Assembly: GCF_038005985.1 (NCBI RefSeq)
Contig: NZ_JBBOUI010000001.1
Location: 40,001-97,500 of the forward strand
DNA length: 57,500 bases
Direction of reading: 5' to 3'
Source of the DNA: Solibacillus sp. FSL R7-0682
GTDB taxonomy: Bacteria > Bacillota > Bacilli > Bacillales_A > Planococcaceae
A model generated the notes under the pieces. The model saw only the letters and a program-made list of their open reading frames with translations. It searched no databases and had not been told where the DNA came from. Made by a program: the position numbers and the translations under genes. Shown one piece after another: positions 33,340 to 41,864 of the stretch. Numbering within the stretch: the first letter of the stretch is position 1; every line of letters starts with the position of its first letter.

Positions 33340-34809
33340 ATGTTGAATCAATTAACAGTCATTGGCTTAGGAGCAGCAGACTTTGAACAAATGCAAATGG
33401 GCGTTTATAAAAAATTAAAAGCAGCTAAAAAATTGTACGTACGTACGGAAGACCATCCCGTATTGCAAGATTTACGTGAAGAAGGTGTAGAATTTACGAG
33501 CTTTGATGAAATTTATATTAAGCATGGTGCATTCGGGCCGGTTTATGAAGAAATTGCAGAGCGCTTAATTGAAGAAGTGGCGAAAGAAGAAATTATGTAT
33601 GCCGTACCAGGACATCCATTAGTTGCTGAGCAAACGGTTCAGCATTTAATTGAAGCAGACCGTCAAGGACGTATACGATTGGTCATTGAAGGAGGCCAAA
33701 GCTTTTTAGATCCGATTTTTGGGGCTTTAAAAATTGACCCAATTGAAGGCTTTCAATTACTAGATGGGACAATCATGTCGATGCATGATATTAATATGCG
33801 CCAGCACATTTTAATTGCCCAAGTGTATGACTCATTTAGTGCATCGGAAGTAAAGCTTACATTAATGGAGAAATACCGTGATGATTATCCCGTAACGATT
33901 GTTACAGCAGCAGGTTCGTCACAAGAACAGCTACGTACAGTGCCTTTATATGAGCTTGATCAAGCAGCAGAAATTAATAACTTAACAACCGTATATGTGC
34001 CACCTGTACAGTCAAATGAAGAGGCGCTGCGCGATTGGGTAACATTCCGTCAAATCATAGCGAAGCTACGTGGTCCAAATGGTTGTCCATGGGATCAAAA
34101 ACAAACCCATGAATCGTTAAAGAAATATTTATTAGAAGAAACTCATGAGTTTTTAGCAGCGGTAGATGCAGAGGATGACTTTGCAATGGTCGACGAACTA
34201 GGGGATGTTTTATTACAAGTATTCCTGCATGCACAAATTGGGGAGGATAATGGCTACTTCACATTAGAGGAAGTACTGGCTGCCATTAGCGAAAAGATGA
34301 TTCGTCGTCACCCACATGTATTTGGGGATGTGTCAGTAGACGGTGCAGATGAGGTTGTTGCAAACTGGGAAGCTATCAAAAAAGACGAAAAGGGCCATGA
34401 TGTCGACGAGCCATTATTAACACCTGAATATCGCCCAGCATCTTCGTTGCTAACGTCTTTCAATTACCAAAAAAAGGCCGCGACAGTAGGCTTTGATTGG
34501 CCAAATGTAGAGGAAGCATGGGAAAAATTTGCGGAAGAATGGCAAGAGTTCAGGGAAGAAATTCAAAATGGAACAGCTACTTCACGGTTAGATGAGTTTG
34601 GCGATGTCCTCTTTACACTTGTCAACTTAGCACGCTTTTATAAAATATCACCTGAGGAAGCAATGCTCCATGCAAATGAAAAATTTGCTCGCCGTTTCAA
34701 CTATGTAGAACAGCAAGTAAAATTAAGTGGCAAAGCATTTAGTAATTTTACATTACAACAATTAGATGCGTTTTGGGATGAAGCAAAGCGTATAGAAAAA
34801 GGGGAGTAA
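33340..34809 (+). CDS. yabN: YabN: tetrapyrrole methylase-like and MazG NTP pyrophosphohydrolase fusion
   Basis: A 489-residue two-domain protein. The N-terminal part (about 1-210) has the SAM-dependent tetrapyrrole methylase fold (LTVIGLGAADFEQM, VPGHPLVAEQTV). The C-terminal part (about 230-489) is a MazG protein with GCPWDQKQTHESL and the metal motif EETHEFLAA...DELGDVLLQ. MazG hydrolyses NTPs and may clear abnormal nucleotides. Its length equals that of B. subtilis YabN. It starts a few bases after yabM, so the two are coupled. Confidence 0.95.
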   Translation: MLNQLTVIGLGAADFEQMQMGVYKKLKAAKKLYVRTEDHPVLQDLREEGVEFTSFDEIYIKHGAFGPVYEEIAERLIEEVAKEEIMYAVPGHPLVAEQTVQHLIEADRQGRIRLVIEGGQSFLDPIFGALKIDPIEGFQLLDGTIMSMHDINMRQHILIAQVYDSFSASEVKLTLMEKYRDDYPVTIVTAAGSSQEQLRTVPLYELDQAAEINNLTTVYVPPVQSNEEALRDWVTFRQIIAKLRGPNGCPWDQKQTHESLKKYLLEETHEFLAAVDAEDDFAMVDELGDVLLQVFLHAQIGEDNGYFTLEEVLAAISEKMIRRHPHVFGDVSVDGADEVVANWEAIKKDEKGHDVDEPLLTPEYRPASSLLTSFNYQKKAATVGFDWPNVEEAWEKFAEEWQEFREEIQNGTATSRLDEFGDVLFTLVNLARFYKISPEEAMLHANEKFARRFNYVEQQVKLSGKAFSNFTLQQLDAFWDEAKRIEKGE

Positions 34810-34813
34810 GATA

Positions 34814-35104
34814 ATGCGTTTAGATAAATTTTTGAAAGTTTCCCGATTAATTAAACGCCGTACATTAGCAAAGGAAGTTGCGGTACAGGGGCGTATTACA
34901 ATTAATGATAAAGTAGCAAAAGCAAGCAGTACGGTAAAAGTAGGCGATGAGCTAGCAATTCGTTTTGGTCAAAAAATTGTGACTGCACGTGTAGAAGAAA
35001 TACGTGAAAATGTTAAAAAAGAAGAAGCATTAAAAATGTTTACAATTATAAAAGAAGAACGTCTTGATAAAGTAGAGCCTGAATTTATTGACGATGAAGA
35101 TTAA
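34814..35104 (+). CDS. rqcP: Ribosome quality control protein RqcP (S4 domain, YabO)
   Basis: A 96-residue S4-domain protein that in B. subtilis works with RqcH to add C-terminal Ala tails to chains stuck on 50S subunits. The S4 RNA-binding motif is plain: MRLDKFLKVSRLIKRRTLAKE followed by GRITINDKVAKASSTVKVGD. It lies four bases after yabN. A terminator follows. Confidence 0.95.
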   Translation: MRLDKFLKVSRLIKRRTLAKEVAVQGRITINDKVAKASSTVKVGDELAIRFGQKIVTARVEEIRENVKKEEALKMFTIIKEERLDKVEPEFIDDED

Positions 35105-35118
35105 TAGATAATAAAGAG

Positions 35119-35151
35119 AGCATGACAGCGATTTTGTTGTCATGCTTTTTT
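35119..35151 (+). terminator. Terminator after rqcP
   Basis: 9-bp stem AGCATGACA / TGTCATGCT with a 10-base loop and six T. Its 3' arm contains the -35 of the yabP promoter candidate. Confidence 0.93.
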
Positions 35152-35168
35152 GTGTACGAGCATATAGT
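35140..35168 (+). promoter_or_regulatory. Sigma-E promoter candidate of yabPQ
   Basis: -10 CATATAGT (consensus CATACANT, one mismatch), 14-base spacer, -35 TCATGCT (partial match to KMATATT). yabP and yabQ are sigma-E genes in B. subtilis. Confidence 0.45.
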
Positions 35169-35197
35169 GTAAAACTATGAAATAAGGGAGGACTTAC

Positions 35198-35497
35198 ATG
35201 ACAATTCATCAAGAAAGCACTCGTTACACAATTTCATCTGGCGACCATTTAGTGACGGTGCGCAATCGCAAGCGAATGGATATGACATCTGTAAAGTCAA
35301 TCGAACGATTTGACCAAGAAGAATTCTACGTGCATACATCTCAAGGACATTTACTAATTCGAGGCGAGGAGCTACGCATTGTTCATTTAGATGTGGATAA
35401 GGGGCTACTTACGCTAGAAGGTGAAGTAAAGCAACTGCAATATGACGAAAGTGATAGTGGTCTATCGAAAAGCTTCCTCCATAAATTGTTTGGATGA
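35198..35497 (+). CDS. yabP: Sporulation protein YabP
   Basis: A 99-residue protein of the YabP/YqfC family, needed in B. subtilis for spore cortex formation. The body is beta-rich with HLVTVRNRKRMDMTSVKSIERFDQEEF and the later LRIVHLDVDKGLLTLEGEV. AGGGAGGA precedes the ATG. It overlaps yabQ by four bases; the two work in the same step. Confidence 0.94.
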   Translation: MTIHQESTRYTISSGDHLVTVRNRKRMDMTSVKSIERFDQEEFYVHTSQGHLLIRGEELRIVHLDVDKGLLTLEGEVKQLQYDESDSGLSKSFLHKLFG

Positions 35498-35931
35498 TGA
35501 TGAGCGCGCAACTTGTAAGCATTATTGTCATGTTTATAAGTGGAATCGCTGTAGGTGCAGTTATTGATTGTACAAGAACTATATTTTATAACATTCCGTT
35601 TAAAAGTGTACGCTATGTAAAAACGTTTATAGAATGGTTCGTTTGGTTGGCTTTAGGGGTATGTACGTTTTACTTATTGTTTTTAATAAAAGGCGGGCAG
35701 TGGCGTGTTGTGGATCCACTCGCCCAAATTGCAGGTATTATTACGTATGAATTTGTATTACAAAGAATGTTTCGTTTCCTAGGACGAGTATTTGTGACAC
35801 TAGTTATTAAGCCCATTTATTTTGTTGGGCATTTAATTGTTCGATTTATACGCACGGTCCTACGTTGGATTGTTGGGTTTTTCGTAGTGTTAACACGTCC
35901 AATTTACAAACTTTTCAAGAAAATTATGTAA
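35494..35931 (+). CDS. yabQ: Spore cortex biosynthesis protein YabQ
   Basis: A 145-residue membrane protein with about four hydrophobic segments (about 6-24, 45-67, 78-95 and 105-135). By family it sits in the outer forespore membrane and is needed for the cortex. The start is one of three tandem ATGs; the first overlaps the yabP stop. The ribosome site is weak (GTTTGG), so coupling with yabP is probable. divIC follows from its own promoter. Confidence 0.92.
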   Translation: MMMSAQLVSIIVMFISGIAVGAVIDCTRTIFYNIPFKSVRYVKTFIEWFVWLALGVCTFYLLFLIKGGQWRVVDPLAQIAGIITYEFVLQRMFRFLGRVFVTLVIKPIYFVGHLIVRFIRTVLRWIVGFFVVLTRPIYKLFKKIM

Positions 35932-35937
35932 AAAACC

Positions 35938-35966
35938 TTTTAAATGAAAAGGGGAACTCGTATAAT
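35938..35966 (+). promoter_or_regulatory. Sigma-A promoter candidate of divIC
   Basis: -10 TATAAT (35961-35966) is perfect, but the -35 TTTTAA (17-base spacer) is weak. Confidence 0.45.
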
Positions 35967-36000
35967 AGAGACTACTATTTAAACTAATGGAGGCGACGGA

Positions 36001-36423
36001 ATGGTACGAAGAAAATCACATGAAGAGCTACATACCCGCAATGTTCAGTCTTTGAATAACGACTATGTCCGCTCGAATCCGCAAGCAAAAAAACAATATA
36101 AAGCAAGACAAGCAGTTTTACGTCGTAGAAGAATGGCTATCTTTTTCATTTTAGCAGCAATAGTGATTACGGGATTGGTACAAGCAAACGAAGTACAAAA
36201 AGAGCGACTAGCTGCAAAAGAAGACCAGAAGGCCATTGTAACAGAAAAGCTTAATGAAACATTAGAGCAGCAAGAAATGCTTAACTTGCAAATTGCCAAG
36301 TTAGAAGATGATGAATATATCGCTAAATTAGCGCGTAAGGAATTTTTCTTATCCGAAGAAGGCGAGATTATCTTCACAATTCCTAAAACAACAGAAAAAA
36401 ATGATGAGGAAGACAAGGAATAG
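36001..36423 (+). CDS. divIC: Cell division protein DivIC
   Basis: A 140-residue bitopic division protein of the FtsB/DivIC family, part of the DivIB-DivIC-FtsL complex. One membrane segment lies at about residues 42-61 (MAIFFILAAIVITGLVQA), preceded by an Arg-rich cytoplasmic stretch and followed by a coiled coil (about 63-105) and the DivIC motif YIAKLARKEFFLSEEGE. GGAGGCGAC precedes the ATG. Confidence 0.96.
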   Translation: MVRRKSHEELHTRNVQSLNNDYVRSNPQAKKQYKARQAVLRRRRMAIFFILAAIVITGLVQANEVQKERLAAKEDQKAIVTEKLNETLEQQEMLNLQIAKLEDDEYIAKLARKEFFLSEEGEIIFTIPKTTEKNDEEDKE

Positions 36424-36558
36424 CCATCAGAATTGAGTGAAATGGACCATTTGTTTGTAATCACTATGGTATTGCCTATAATTCCTTAAAATCAGATGAA
36501 TATCCTTCAAATTTATTATTTTTATGATAAATCATTGGTAGTAATTACCTTTTTGGTG

Positions 36559-36582
36559 GAGTGTCTTGTTGACACTCTTTTT
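36559..36582 (+). terminator. Terminator after divIC
   Basis: 7-bp stem GAGTGTC / GACACTC, 5-base loop, TTTTT. It lies 136 bases after the divIC stop. Confidence 0.85.
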
Positions 36583-36690
36583 ATGTTAGCTATAATTAGA
36601 GAAGAAACTAATGAAATACAGTTTCAGTATAATGAATAATGACTTTTCATTTGAAAGGTCTCTCAAAATTTAAGGAGGAGCATTTTTTTT

Positions 36691-37119
36691 ATGTCAATTG
36701 AAGTAGGCAGCAAGGTACAAGGTAAGGTAACAGGCATCACAAATTTTGGCGCATTCGTTGAACTTCCAGATGGTAAGACAGGTTTAGTTCACATTAGTGA
36801 AGTAGCAGATAACTATGTAAAAGATATTAATGAGCATCTTAAAGTAGGCGATGAAGTCGAAGTTAAAGTGATGAATGTTGAAGCGGATGGGAAGATTGGT
36901 CTTTCAATTCGTAAAGCAAAGCCTCAAGCTGAGCGACCAGAGCGTCCGCAGCGTCCTCGTCGTGAAAATAATCGTTCAAACGATCGTAATGATCGCCAAC
37001 CAAAGGAAAGCTTTGAACAAAAGATGGCACGTTTCTTAAAAGATAGCGACGAGCGATTAACAACATTAAAACGTGCAACAGAATCTAAGCGCGGTGGCCG
37101 AGGAGCTCGCAGAGGTTAA
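36691..37119 (+). CDS. yabR: S1-domain RNA-binding protein (YabR)
   Basis: A 142-residue protein with one S1 domain (about 1-72: VGSKVQGKVTGITNFGAFVE, GLVHISEVADNYV, KIGLSIRKAK) and a basic, disordered tail with Arg/Pro/Asn repeats ending in RGGRGARRG. It resembles the general stress protein 13/YugI group and YabR. It probably binds RNA or the ribosome; no enzyme motif is present. AAGGAGGAG precedes the ATG and a very strong terminator follows. Confidence 0.93.
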   Translation: MSIEVGSKVQGKVTGITNFGAFVELPDGKTGLVHISEVADNYVKDINEHLKVGDEVEVKVMNVEADGKIGLSIRKAKPQAERPERPQRPRRENNRSNDRNDRQPKESFEQKMARFLKDSDERLTTLKRATESKRGGRGARRG

Positions 37120-37164
37120 TTTGGCTGGCTATTTGAATCGTAGAAAAAGTGACATATAGATGAT

Positions 37165-37209
37165 AAAGGAGCTGTAATGTAAGAGATTTCTTACATTACA
37201 GCTCCTTTT
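37165..37209 (+). terminator. Strong terminator after yabR
   Basis: A perfect 18-bp stem (arms 37165-37182 and 37191-37208, AAAGGAGCTG outward end) with an 8-base loop, then TTTAG. Confidence 0.9.
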
Positions 37210-37257
37210 AGTTTAGAAAAATAGATAGTTGAACAGAAGGTGGAAACTCATTTCCCA

Positions 37258-37458
37258 TCATTCTTTTTTTGTACCTTCAGTATTATGCTTTATAAGTACG
37301 CGAATTAGAGTAATGAAGCAAAAAACTCCGCCAACTAAGCCAATAAAGATCATAATCGTTTGAAGCATTACTGGCAACTTTGTTAAAACAACGCCCCCAA
37401 CAATTAATAGCATGCTTATTCCGCATAGAAAAGCTAGGTATGTAAAGTTTTGTACCAA
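37258..37458 (-). CDS. Small membrane protein of unknown function, 66 residues
   Basis: I do not recognise this protein. It has two hydrophobic segments (about residues 8-26, FLCGISMLLIVGGVVL, and 31-54, MLQTIMIFIGLVGGVFCFI) and a short charged tail (KHNTEGTKKE). The TTG start is set by AGGAGG eight bases upstream on the - strand; a longer frame to 37548 would pass that site and has no ribosome site of its own. It lies between yabR and the tRNAs, convergent with yabR. It is not in B. subtilis at this place. Confidence 0.7.
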   Translation of the reverse strand: MVQNFTYLAFLCGISMLLIVGGVVLTKLPVMLQTIMIFIGLVGGVFCFITLIRVLIKHNTEGTKKE

Positions 37459-37535
37459 AGAAAACGCCTCCTCTTTCACGTCTATTATAAGGGATAATAC
37501 AAATAAATTTCCATTCAATGGGAGAGGTAGGTATG

Positions 37536-37568
37536 AAAAAAGAGCCACCTTATAAAAGGTGACTCTTT
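37536..37568 (-). terminator. Terminator of the tRNA unit
   Basis: Read on the - strand: 13-base arms AAAGAGTCACCTT and AAGGTGGCTCTTT with a 4-base loop, then a T-run. Confidence 0.9.
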
Positions 37569-37575
37569 AATAGGA

Positions 37576-37647
37576 TGACCCGTACGGGATTCGAACCCGT
37601 GTTACCGCCGTGAAAGGGCGGTGTCTTAACCACTTGACCAACGGGCC
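37576..37647 (-). tRNA. trnE: tRNA-Glu (UUC)
   Basis: 72 bases on the - strand. The acceptor GGCCCGT pairs with ACGGGTC, the anticodon loop is CTTTCAC with anticodon TTC, and the T arm holds GGTTCGAATCC. CCA is not encoded; TCC follows the discriminator. It is second in the unit after tRNA-Met. Confidence 0.96.
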
Positions 37648-37657
37648 ATAAAAAATA

Positions 37658-37734
37658 TGGTGGCGGCAGAGGGAGTCGAACCCACGACCTTTCGGGTATG
37701 AACCGAGTGCTCTAGCCAACTGAGCTACACCGCC
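37658..37734 (-). tRNA. trnM: tRNA-Met (CAU), elongator type
   Basis: 77 bases on the - strand including an encoded CCA. The start GGCGGTGTAGCTCAG and a paired first base (G-C) point to the elongator rather than initiator form; the loop TTCATAC gives anticodon CAT. It differs from the lysidine-type tRNA-Ile (substrate of TilS) in the acceptor and D arm. It is the first gene of the unit. Confidence 0.94.
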
Positions 37735-37753
37735 AAAATTAACAACAAAATTA

Positions 37754-37782
37754 ATAATACAGGGCAACGATTTAAGTGTCAA
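37754..37782 (-). promoter_or_regulatory. Sigma-A promoter of the tRNA-Met/tRNA-Glu unit
   Basis: On the - strand: -35 TTGACA (37782-37777), 17-base spacer, -10 TATTAT (37759-37754), about 20 bases before tRNA-Met. Confidence 0.88.
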
Positions 37783-37884
37783 CACTATTTTATTAAATTT
37801 CTAGGAAAAATAATCTCTTTTTGCTTTTGATTCGATAATCTACCACAAAATACAAGAGATGAGGGCTTTTTAGAGGAAATAGCA

Positions 37885-37999
37885 TGTCAACTTTTGTTGA
37901 AAAGTAAAACTTTGATAGTTACATGATAGAAACCGTCGAACACTTTATTAAGCATGCTTCTATAAACAGACAAAAATCTGCTCATCTTCTTTATATAAT
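37885..37999 (+). promoter_or_regulatory. Probable Spo0A-activated promoter region of spoIIE
   Basis: -10 TATAAT at 37994-37999 without a recognisable -35, as expected of an activator-dependent promoter. 0A-like boxes: TGTTGAA (37895-37901, 6/7 to TGTCGAA), CGTCGAA (37934-37940, 6/7) and TGTCAAC (37885-37891, 5/7). spoIIE is a Spo0A-P target in B. subtilis. Confidence 0.5.
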
Positions 38000-38025
38000 G
38001 ACGGAAAAAAGAAAAGGTGATAGAA

Positions 38026-40377
38026 ATGGCAACAGTAAACGGAGAATCAGAATTCCAGTCCTTCTACTTAAATTCGACCACGTTACAGGCAAAAAAAATA
38101 AAAAGTATTGTTACTGGAATTATATTATTTATAGCATTTTGTTTTGCGCAAGCAACCTTTTTTGAAGTTATTGCCCCATTATTTCTTCCGTTTTGGTTAA
38201 TTGTTCGTTCTAAGTTTCAATCATTTCAAACAGTCGCATTAATTGGCGGATTTGCAGGAACATTATTTTTAGGGGTAGGACAAGGAGTCATTTTGTTGCT
38301 CGAGATTATACTAGTTGAAGGCTTTTTACGCTTTAAATACTTGCGAATGTCCCCCTATGTAGCGGTCCTTATAGCGATTGGTATTGTACAAATAGCATGG
38401 CAAACAGTCGCACATGGAGGAATTCCACCTTTTTTAATTTTATTTTACGTATTTAACGAATGTTTTTTTTCAATGGTTATGTTGTTTTTTATGAACCAGT
38501 TTTTTGTGCCACTACAAGAAATAGAAAACTATCATTGGTCTAAGGAGAAGGCAGTAGCTCTTTTTGTAGTAATGGCAGGGGTTGTTATTGGGATGCAAAA
38601 TTTGACGCTATTTTATTTCTCTTTACCATTTATATTGATGCATCTTTTAATATGTGTAGTAGCAGCGGTAACAACAGTAGGAGCGACTGTCGTTTTTACG
38701 CTGTCACTAGGGTTTATTATAGGTATGGCAAATTTATCCTTTACAAGCATGATGATTTTATATGCATGTACAGGGTTAATAACGGGCTTAATGCAATCAA
38801 CGGGCCGTTATGGAATAGCGCTATTTAGTTTGTTTCCAAGTGTATTTTTCTTCTTTTATGATGCGACATTACCAATCGACAGTGTGTATTTTTTGTCGAT
38901 TTTAACAGGGACGATCGGTTTTTTATTTTTCCCACAGACGCAATTAGATCAGCTTCAACGTTATTTTAATAAGCATTCAAACCACCAAATTGTTGTGAAT
39001 AATAATGAATTAGCAACCGAGCATCTGAAGCAATTTCAGCAATTTGTATCGTTTATGAAAGGTCTTGTGTTTGACCGGTTTACACAGGAAATTCAAGCAA
39101 ATCAAAAGAAAGAATCTTTCATCATTTGTTCGAGCTGTTTTCGATACGAACAATGTTGGGGGGAGCGACGTGAAATGGAAAAGACGGTAGAGAACTGGCA
39201 AATGGCACGAAGAAGTTCAAAGCCTTTAGAATGGATTCGAGCAGAAGAACAAGTGAAAGGAAGATGCATTAAATCAGCAAAGCTGCTAGAAGAATTAGAA
39301 TCAGCTTTGCATAAAGAAAATATGGAAAGGCAATTTTATCATGGGAAAAAGATGATTGCCCTTCAACTACGCGATTTAAGTCATCATTTAGAGCAATTGT
39401 TGGATGTGCGACAAAATGAAATCGAAATAACTGAAATGGACGATTATGTACAGGAGTTTTTAAAGGAGCACCAAATAAATTGCGTCCGTATAGAATGGAT
39501 AAAGACAGATATTGGTGCAAGGGAGCTTATTTGTTCCATTGCAGATGAGCGTGAATCACATATCGTTATTCGACAAGTGGAGCAATTATTGCTGGAGTTA
39601 TTGCATGAACCAATGCAAGGTAGTCAAATCCAACAAATTGAAACACCATTTTTTTATCGTCAATTAAGGTTTCGTTCAGCAATTCGCTATCAATTGGAGT
39701 ATGATATATATAAGCACTCACAAGGGCAACAAATGGTCTCGGGTGATTCTTATAGTGTATTTGCGATTCATCCAGGCTTAATGGCCATCATGTTATCTGA
39801 CGGGATGGGGACAAGTTATGCAGCACAGCAAGAGAGTAGTCGTTTAATTCAAATGATGCAAGAATGTATCTCGTACAATATGGATCCAGAAACAGCGATG
39901 CATACGATGCATTATGTACAGTCATTAAAAAAAGACACGGATATGTACGCTACGATGGACTTTGCATTGGTAGACTTACAATTAGGTGATTTATGGTGCT
40001 GGAAAGCCGGCAGTATGACAACTTACGTGCTTCGCGGTGGCGATTTGTTTAAAATAGAAAGTAAAAGTGCACCAATTGGATTTTTACCGGATTTTGCAGT
40101 GGATACAGAGATGTTTTCCTTACTTTCTGAGGATACGATATTAATGATTTCAGATGGCTTATTTTCAAGCAATGAAAGCTGGGAACTACAAGAGCAATTA
40201 TTTATTCAGTTGATTCGTCAAGGAATAAAAAAGGGCAACTCCATTCAAGTGGTATTATATGATGTCATGGCTCAATTCAAAGAGCGCCATCCAGTAAATG
40301 ATGATTGTACGGTCATGTTATTCCGCTTGCAGCATGTGGCAACCCAGTGGTCTGTTTTTAGACCAGCATATCAGTGA
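38026..40377 (+). CDS. spoIIE: Stage II sporulation protein E, PP2C phosphatase
   Basis: Dephosphorylates SpoIIAA-P to release sigma-F in the forespore, and takes part in polar septation with FtsZ. The 783-residue protein has about ten N-terminal membrane segments (about 25-300), a middle FtsZ-interacting region (about 310-570) and a C-terminal PP2C domain with SGDSYSVFAIHPG, MLSDGMGTSYAA and DDCTVMLFRL. The ATG five to six bases after AAAAGGTGA is used; a GTG three codons earlier overlaps that site. Genes yabS and yabT, which follow in B. subtilis, are missing. Confidence 0.97.
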   Translation: MATVNGESEFQSFYLNSTTLQAKKIKSIVTGIILFIAFCFAQATFFEVIAPLFLPFWLIVRSKFQSFQTVALIGGFAGTLFLGVGQGVILLLEIILVEGFLRFKYLRMSPYVAVLIAIGIVQIAWQTVAHGGIPPFLILFYVFNECFFSMVMLFFMNQFFVPLQEIENYHWSKEKAVALFVVMAGVVIGMQNLTLFYFSLPFILMHLLICVVAAVTTVGATVVFTLSLGFIIGMANLSFTSMMILYACTGLITGLMQSTGRYGIALFSLFPSVFFFFYDATLPIDSVYFLSILTGTIGFLFFPQTQLDQLQRYFNKHSNHQIVVNNNELATEHLKQFQQFVSFMKGLVFDRFTQEIQANQKKESFIICSSCFRYEQCWGERREMEKTVENWQMARRSSKPLEWIRAEEQVKGRCIKSAKLLEELESALHKENMERQFYHGKKMIALQLRDLSHHLEQLLDVRQNEIEITEMDDYVQEFLKEHQINCVRIEWIKTDIGARELICSIADERESHIVIRQVEQLLLELLHEPMQGSQIQQIETPFFYRQLRFRSAIRYQLEYDIYKHSQGQQMVSGDSYSVFAIHPGLMAIMLSDGMGTSYAAQQESSRLIQMMQECISYNMDPETAMHTMHYVQSLKKDTDMYATMDFALVDLQLGDLWCWKAGSMTTYVLRGGDLFKIESKSAPIGFLPDFAVDTEMFSLLSEDTILMISDGLFSSNESWELQEQLFIQLIRQGIKKGNSIQVVLYDVMAQFKERHPVNDDCTVMLFRLQHVATQWSVFRPAYQ

Positions 40378-40425
40378 AGGCTTAAAAAGAGATGGATATA
40401 TGATTCAATAGATGAGGTGAGAGGG

Positions 40426-41832
40426 ATGCATGCATTAGAGCATCGTGTATTAGCCTATATTAAACAACAACAATTGATTTCTAAAGGGGATCGATTGCTT
40501 GTTGCTTGTTCGGGAGGCGTTGATTCTATGGCGCTTCTTTCTTTTTTGGTTAAATTTCAACAGTATTTTGAAATTGAAGTAGCCGTTGCGCACGTGGATC
40601 ATATGTTGCGCGGAGATGTATCAGACGGTGATCGACGATTTGTAGAAGAAATGGGTGAGCAGTGGGGCGTAGCGGTATTTAGCTGTGCCATCCCGATTGC
40701 CTCCTATCAGCAACAAGAAGGTGGTAATTCTCAAGCGATTTGTCGGAGGGAGCGCTATCGTTTCTTTGATGAAGTGATGTTAAAAGAAGGTTTTACAAAG
40801 CTTGTAACAGCACATCATGCCGATGATCAGCTTGAGTCTATGTTAATGGCTTTGACGAAGGCGAGTTCACTTAATGGGCTAAAGGGTATTTTACCTGTTC
40901 GAGCCTTTCAAAAACATTTTGTAATTCGACCTTTTTTAACGGTTACAAAAAGAGATATTGGGGAATATTTACATAACGAGGGTGTTTCCTACCGGGAAGA
41001 TGCGAGTAATGAAAAAGATACGTACACACGAAATCGATTCCGTCATCATATTGTGCCAATGCTAAAAAAGGAAAATGGTGCAGTTTCGTCTCATGCTGTA
41101 CAAATTGCCCAACAGCTGGCAGAGGATGATTTGTTTTTAATGGAGCTGGCGTTTAGCCGTTTTTCAGAGCTTTTTGAACAAATTACTCAAAATTGTTATA
41201 AAGTGAAGGTTTCTGCCTTACAAAGTGAACCACTTGCTTTACAAAGAAGGCTCATTTTAATACTATTAAATTATATTTATAACGATTCAAATACGATTCA
41301 AAGCTACGCACTTTGTACGGCGATTTTAACGTTGTTAGAAACGTCAGAAGGTAGTCGTTCAGTTGATTTACCTGAGAATTTTATTGCGCGACGTCAATAC
41401 GATGAAGTTGTATTTGAACGAAAGCAACAAAGCGCTCCGATTTCAAAGCAACATTTAACTTTGAATGAGTGGCATACAGTAGGGGCGATGCGTATGTTTA
41501 TCGGGGAATTAGCAGTTTGTGATGAAGCTTCTCTTGTAAAGTATCAACCTGTTTTTTTCACCGCTTCTACGGTTTCGTTTCCGCTTTCTGTAAGAACCCC
41601 AAAGCAAGGAGATCGCATTGCATTACACGGCATGCAGCAAAAGAAAAAAGTTTCTCGCATTTTTATTGATGACAAGATTCCTTTAACAAAAAGAGCTAAT
41701 TGGCCATTAGTAGTCGATGCTACTGACGAGCTTTTAGCAATAGCAGCTGTACGGGTAAACAATAAATTTTCTAACGTAAAGTCATCGGCACATGATTACG
41801 TGTTCATCGTCGATAGCAATGAACGTTTTTAG
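40426..41832 (+). CDS. tilS: tRNA(Ile)-lysidine synthetase
   Basis: Adds lysine to C34 of the CAU-anticodon tRNA-Ile, so that it reads AUA. The 468-residue protein has the PP-loop [15 protein letters not shown] near residue 23, HADDQLES near residue 126 and the C-terminal TilS domains (from about 210). The ATG after GAGGTG is chosen; a GTG within that site is possible. It begins 48 bases after spoIIE and is followed by hprT, as in relatives. Confidence 0.95.
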   Translation: MHALEHRVLAYIKQQQLISKGDRLLVACSGGVDSMALLSFLVKFQQYFEIEVAVAHVDHMLRGDVSDGDRRFVEEMGEQWGVAVFSCAIPIASYQQQEGGNSQAICRRERYRFFDEVMLKEGFTKLVTAHHADDQLESMLMALTKASSLNGLKGILPVRAFQKHFVIRPFLTVTKRDIGEYLHNEGVSYREDASNEKDTYTRNRFRHHIVPMLKKENGAVSSHAVQIAQQLAEDDLFLMELAFSRFSELFEQITQNCYKVKVSALQSEPLALQRRLILILLNYIYNDSNTIQSYALCTAILTLLETSEGSRSVDLPENFIARRQYDEVVFERKQQSAPISKQHLTLNEWHTVGAMRMFIGELAVCDEASLVKYQPVFFTASTVSFPLSVRTPKQGDRIALHGMQQKKKVSRIFIDDKIPLTKRANWPLVVDATDELLAIAAVRVNNKFSNVKSSAHDYVFIVDSNERF

Positions 41833-41864
41833 AAAGTTTGAACAATCTAAGGAGGAATCTACTC

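Noticed and set aside
37459-37548. Longer N-terminal form of the 66-residue membrane protein
   Set aside because: The extension runs through the AGGAGG site that serves the internal TTG and has no ribosome site itself.
37567-37785. 72-codon frame on the minus strand
   Set aside because: It is tRNA sequence (tRNA-Glu and tRNA-Met), not protein coding.
37923-38165. 80-codon frame across the spoIIE start
   Set aside because: It is out of frame with spoIIE, overlaps its promoter, and has no ribosome site of its own.
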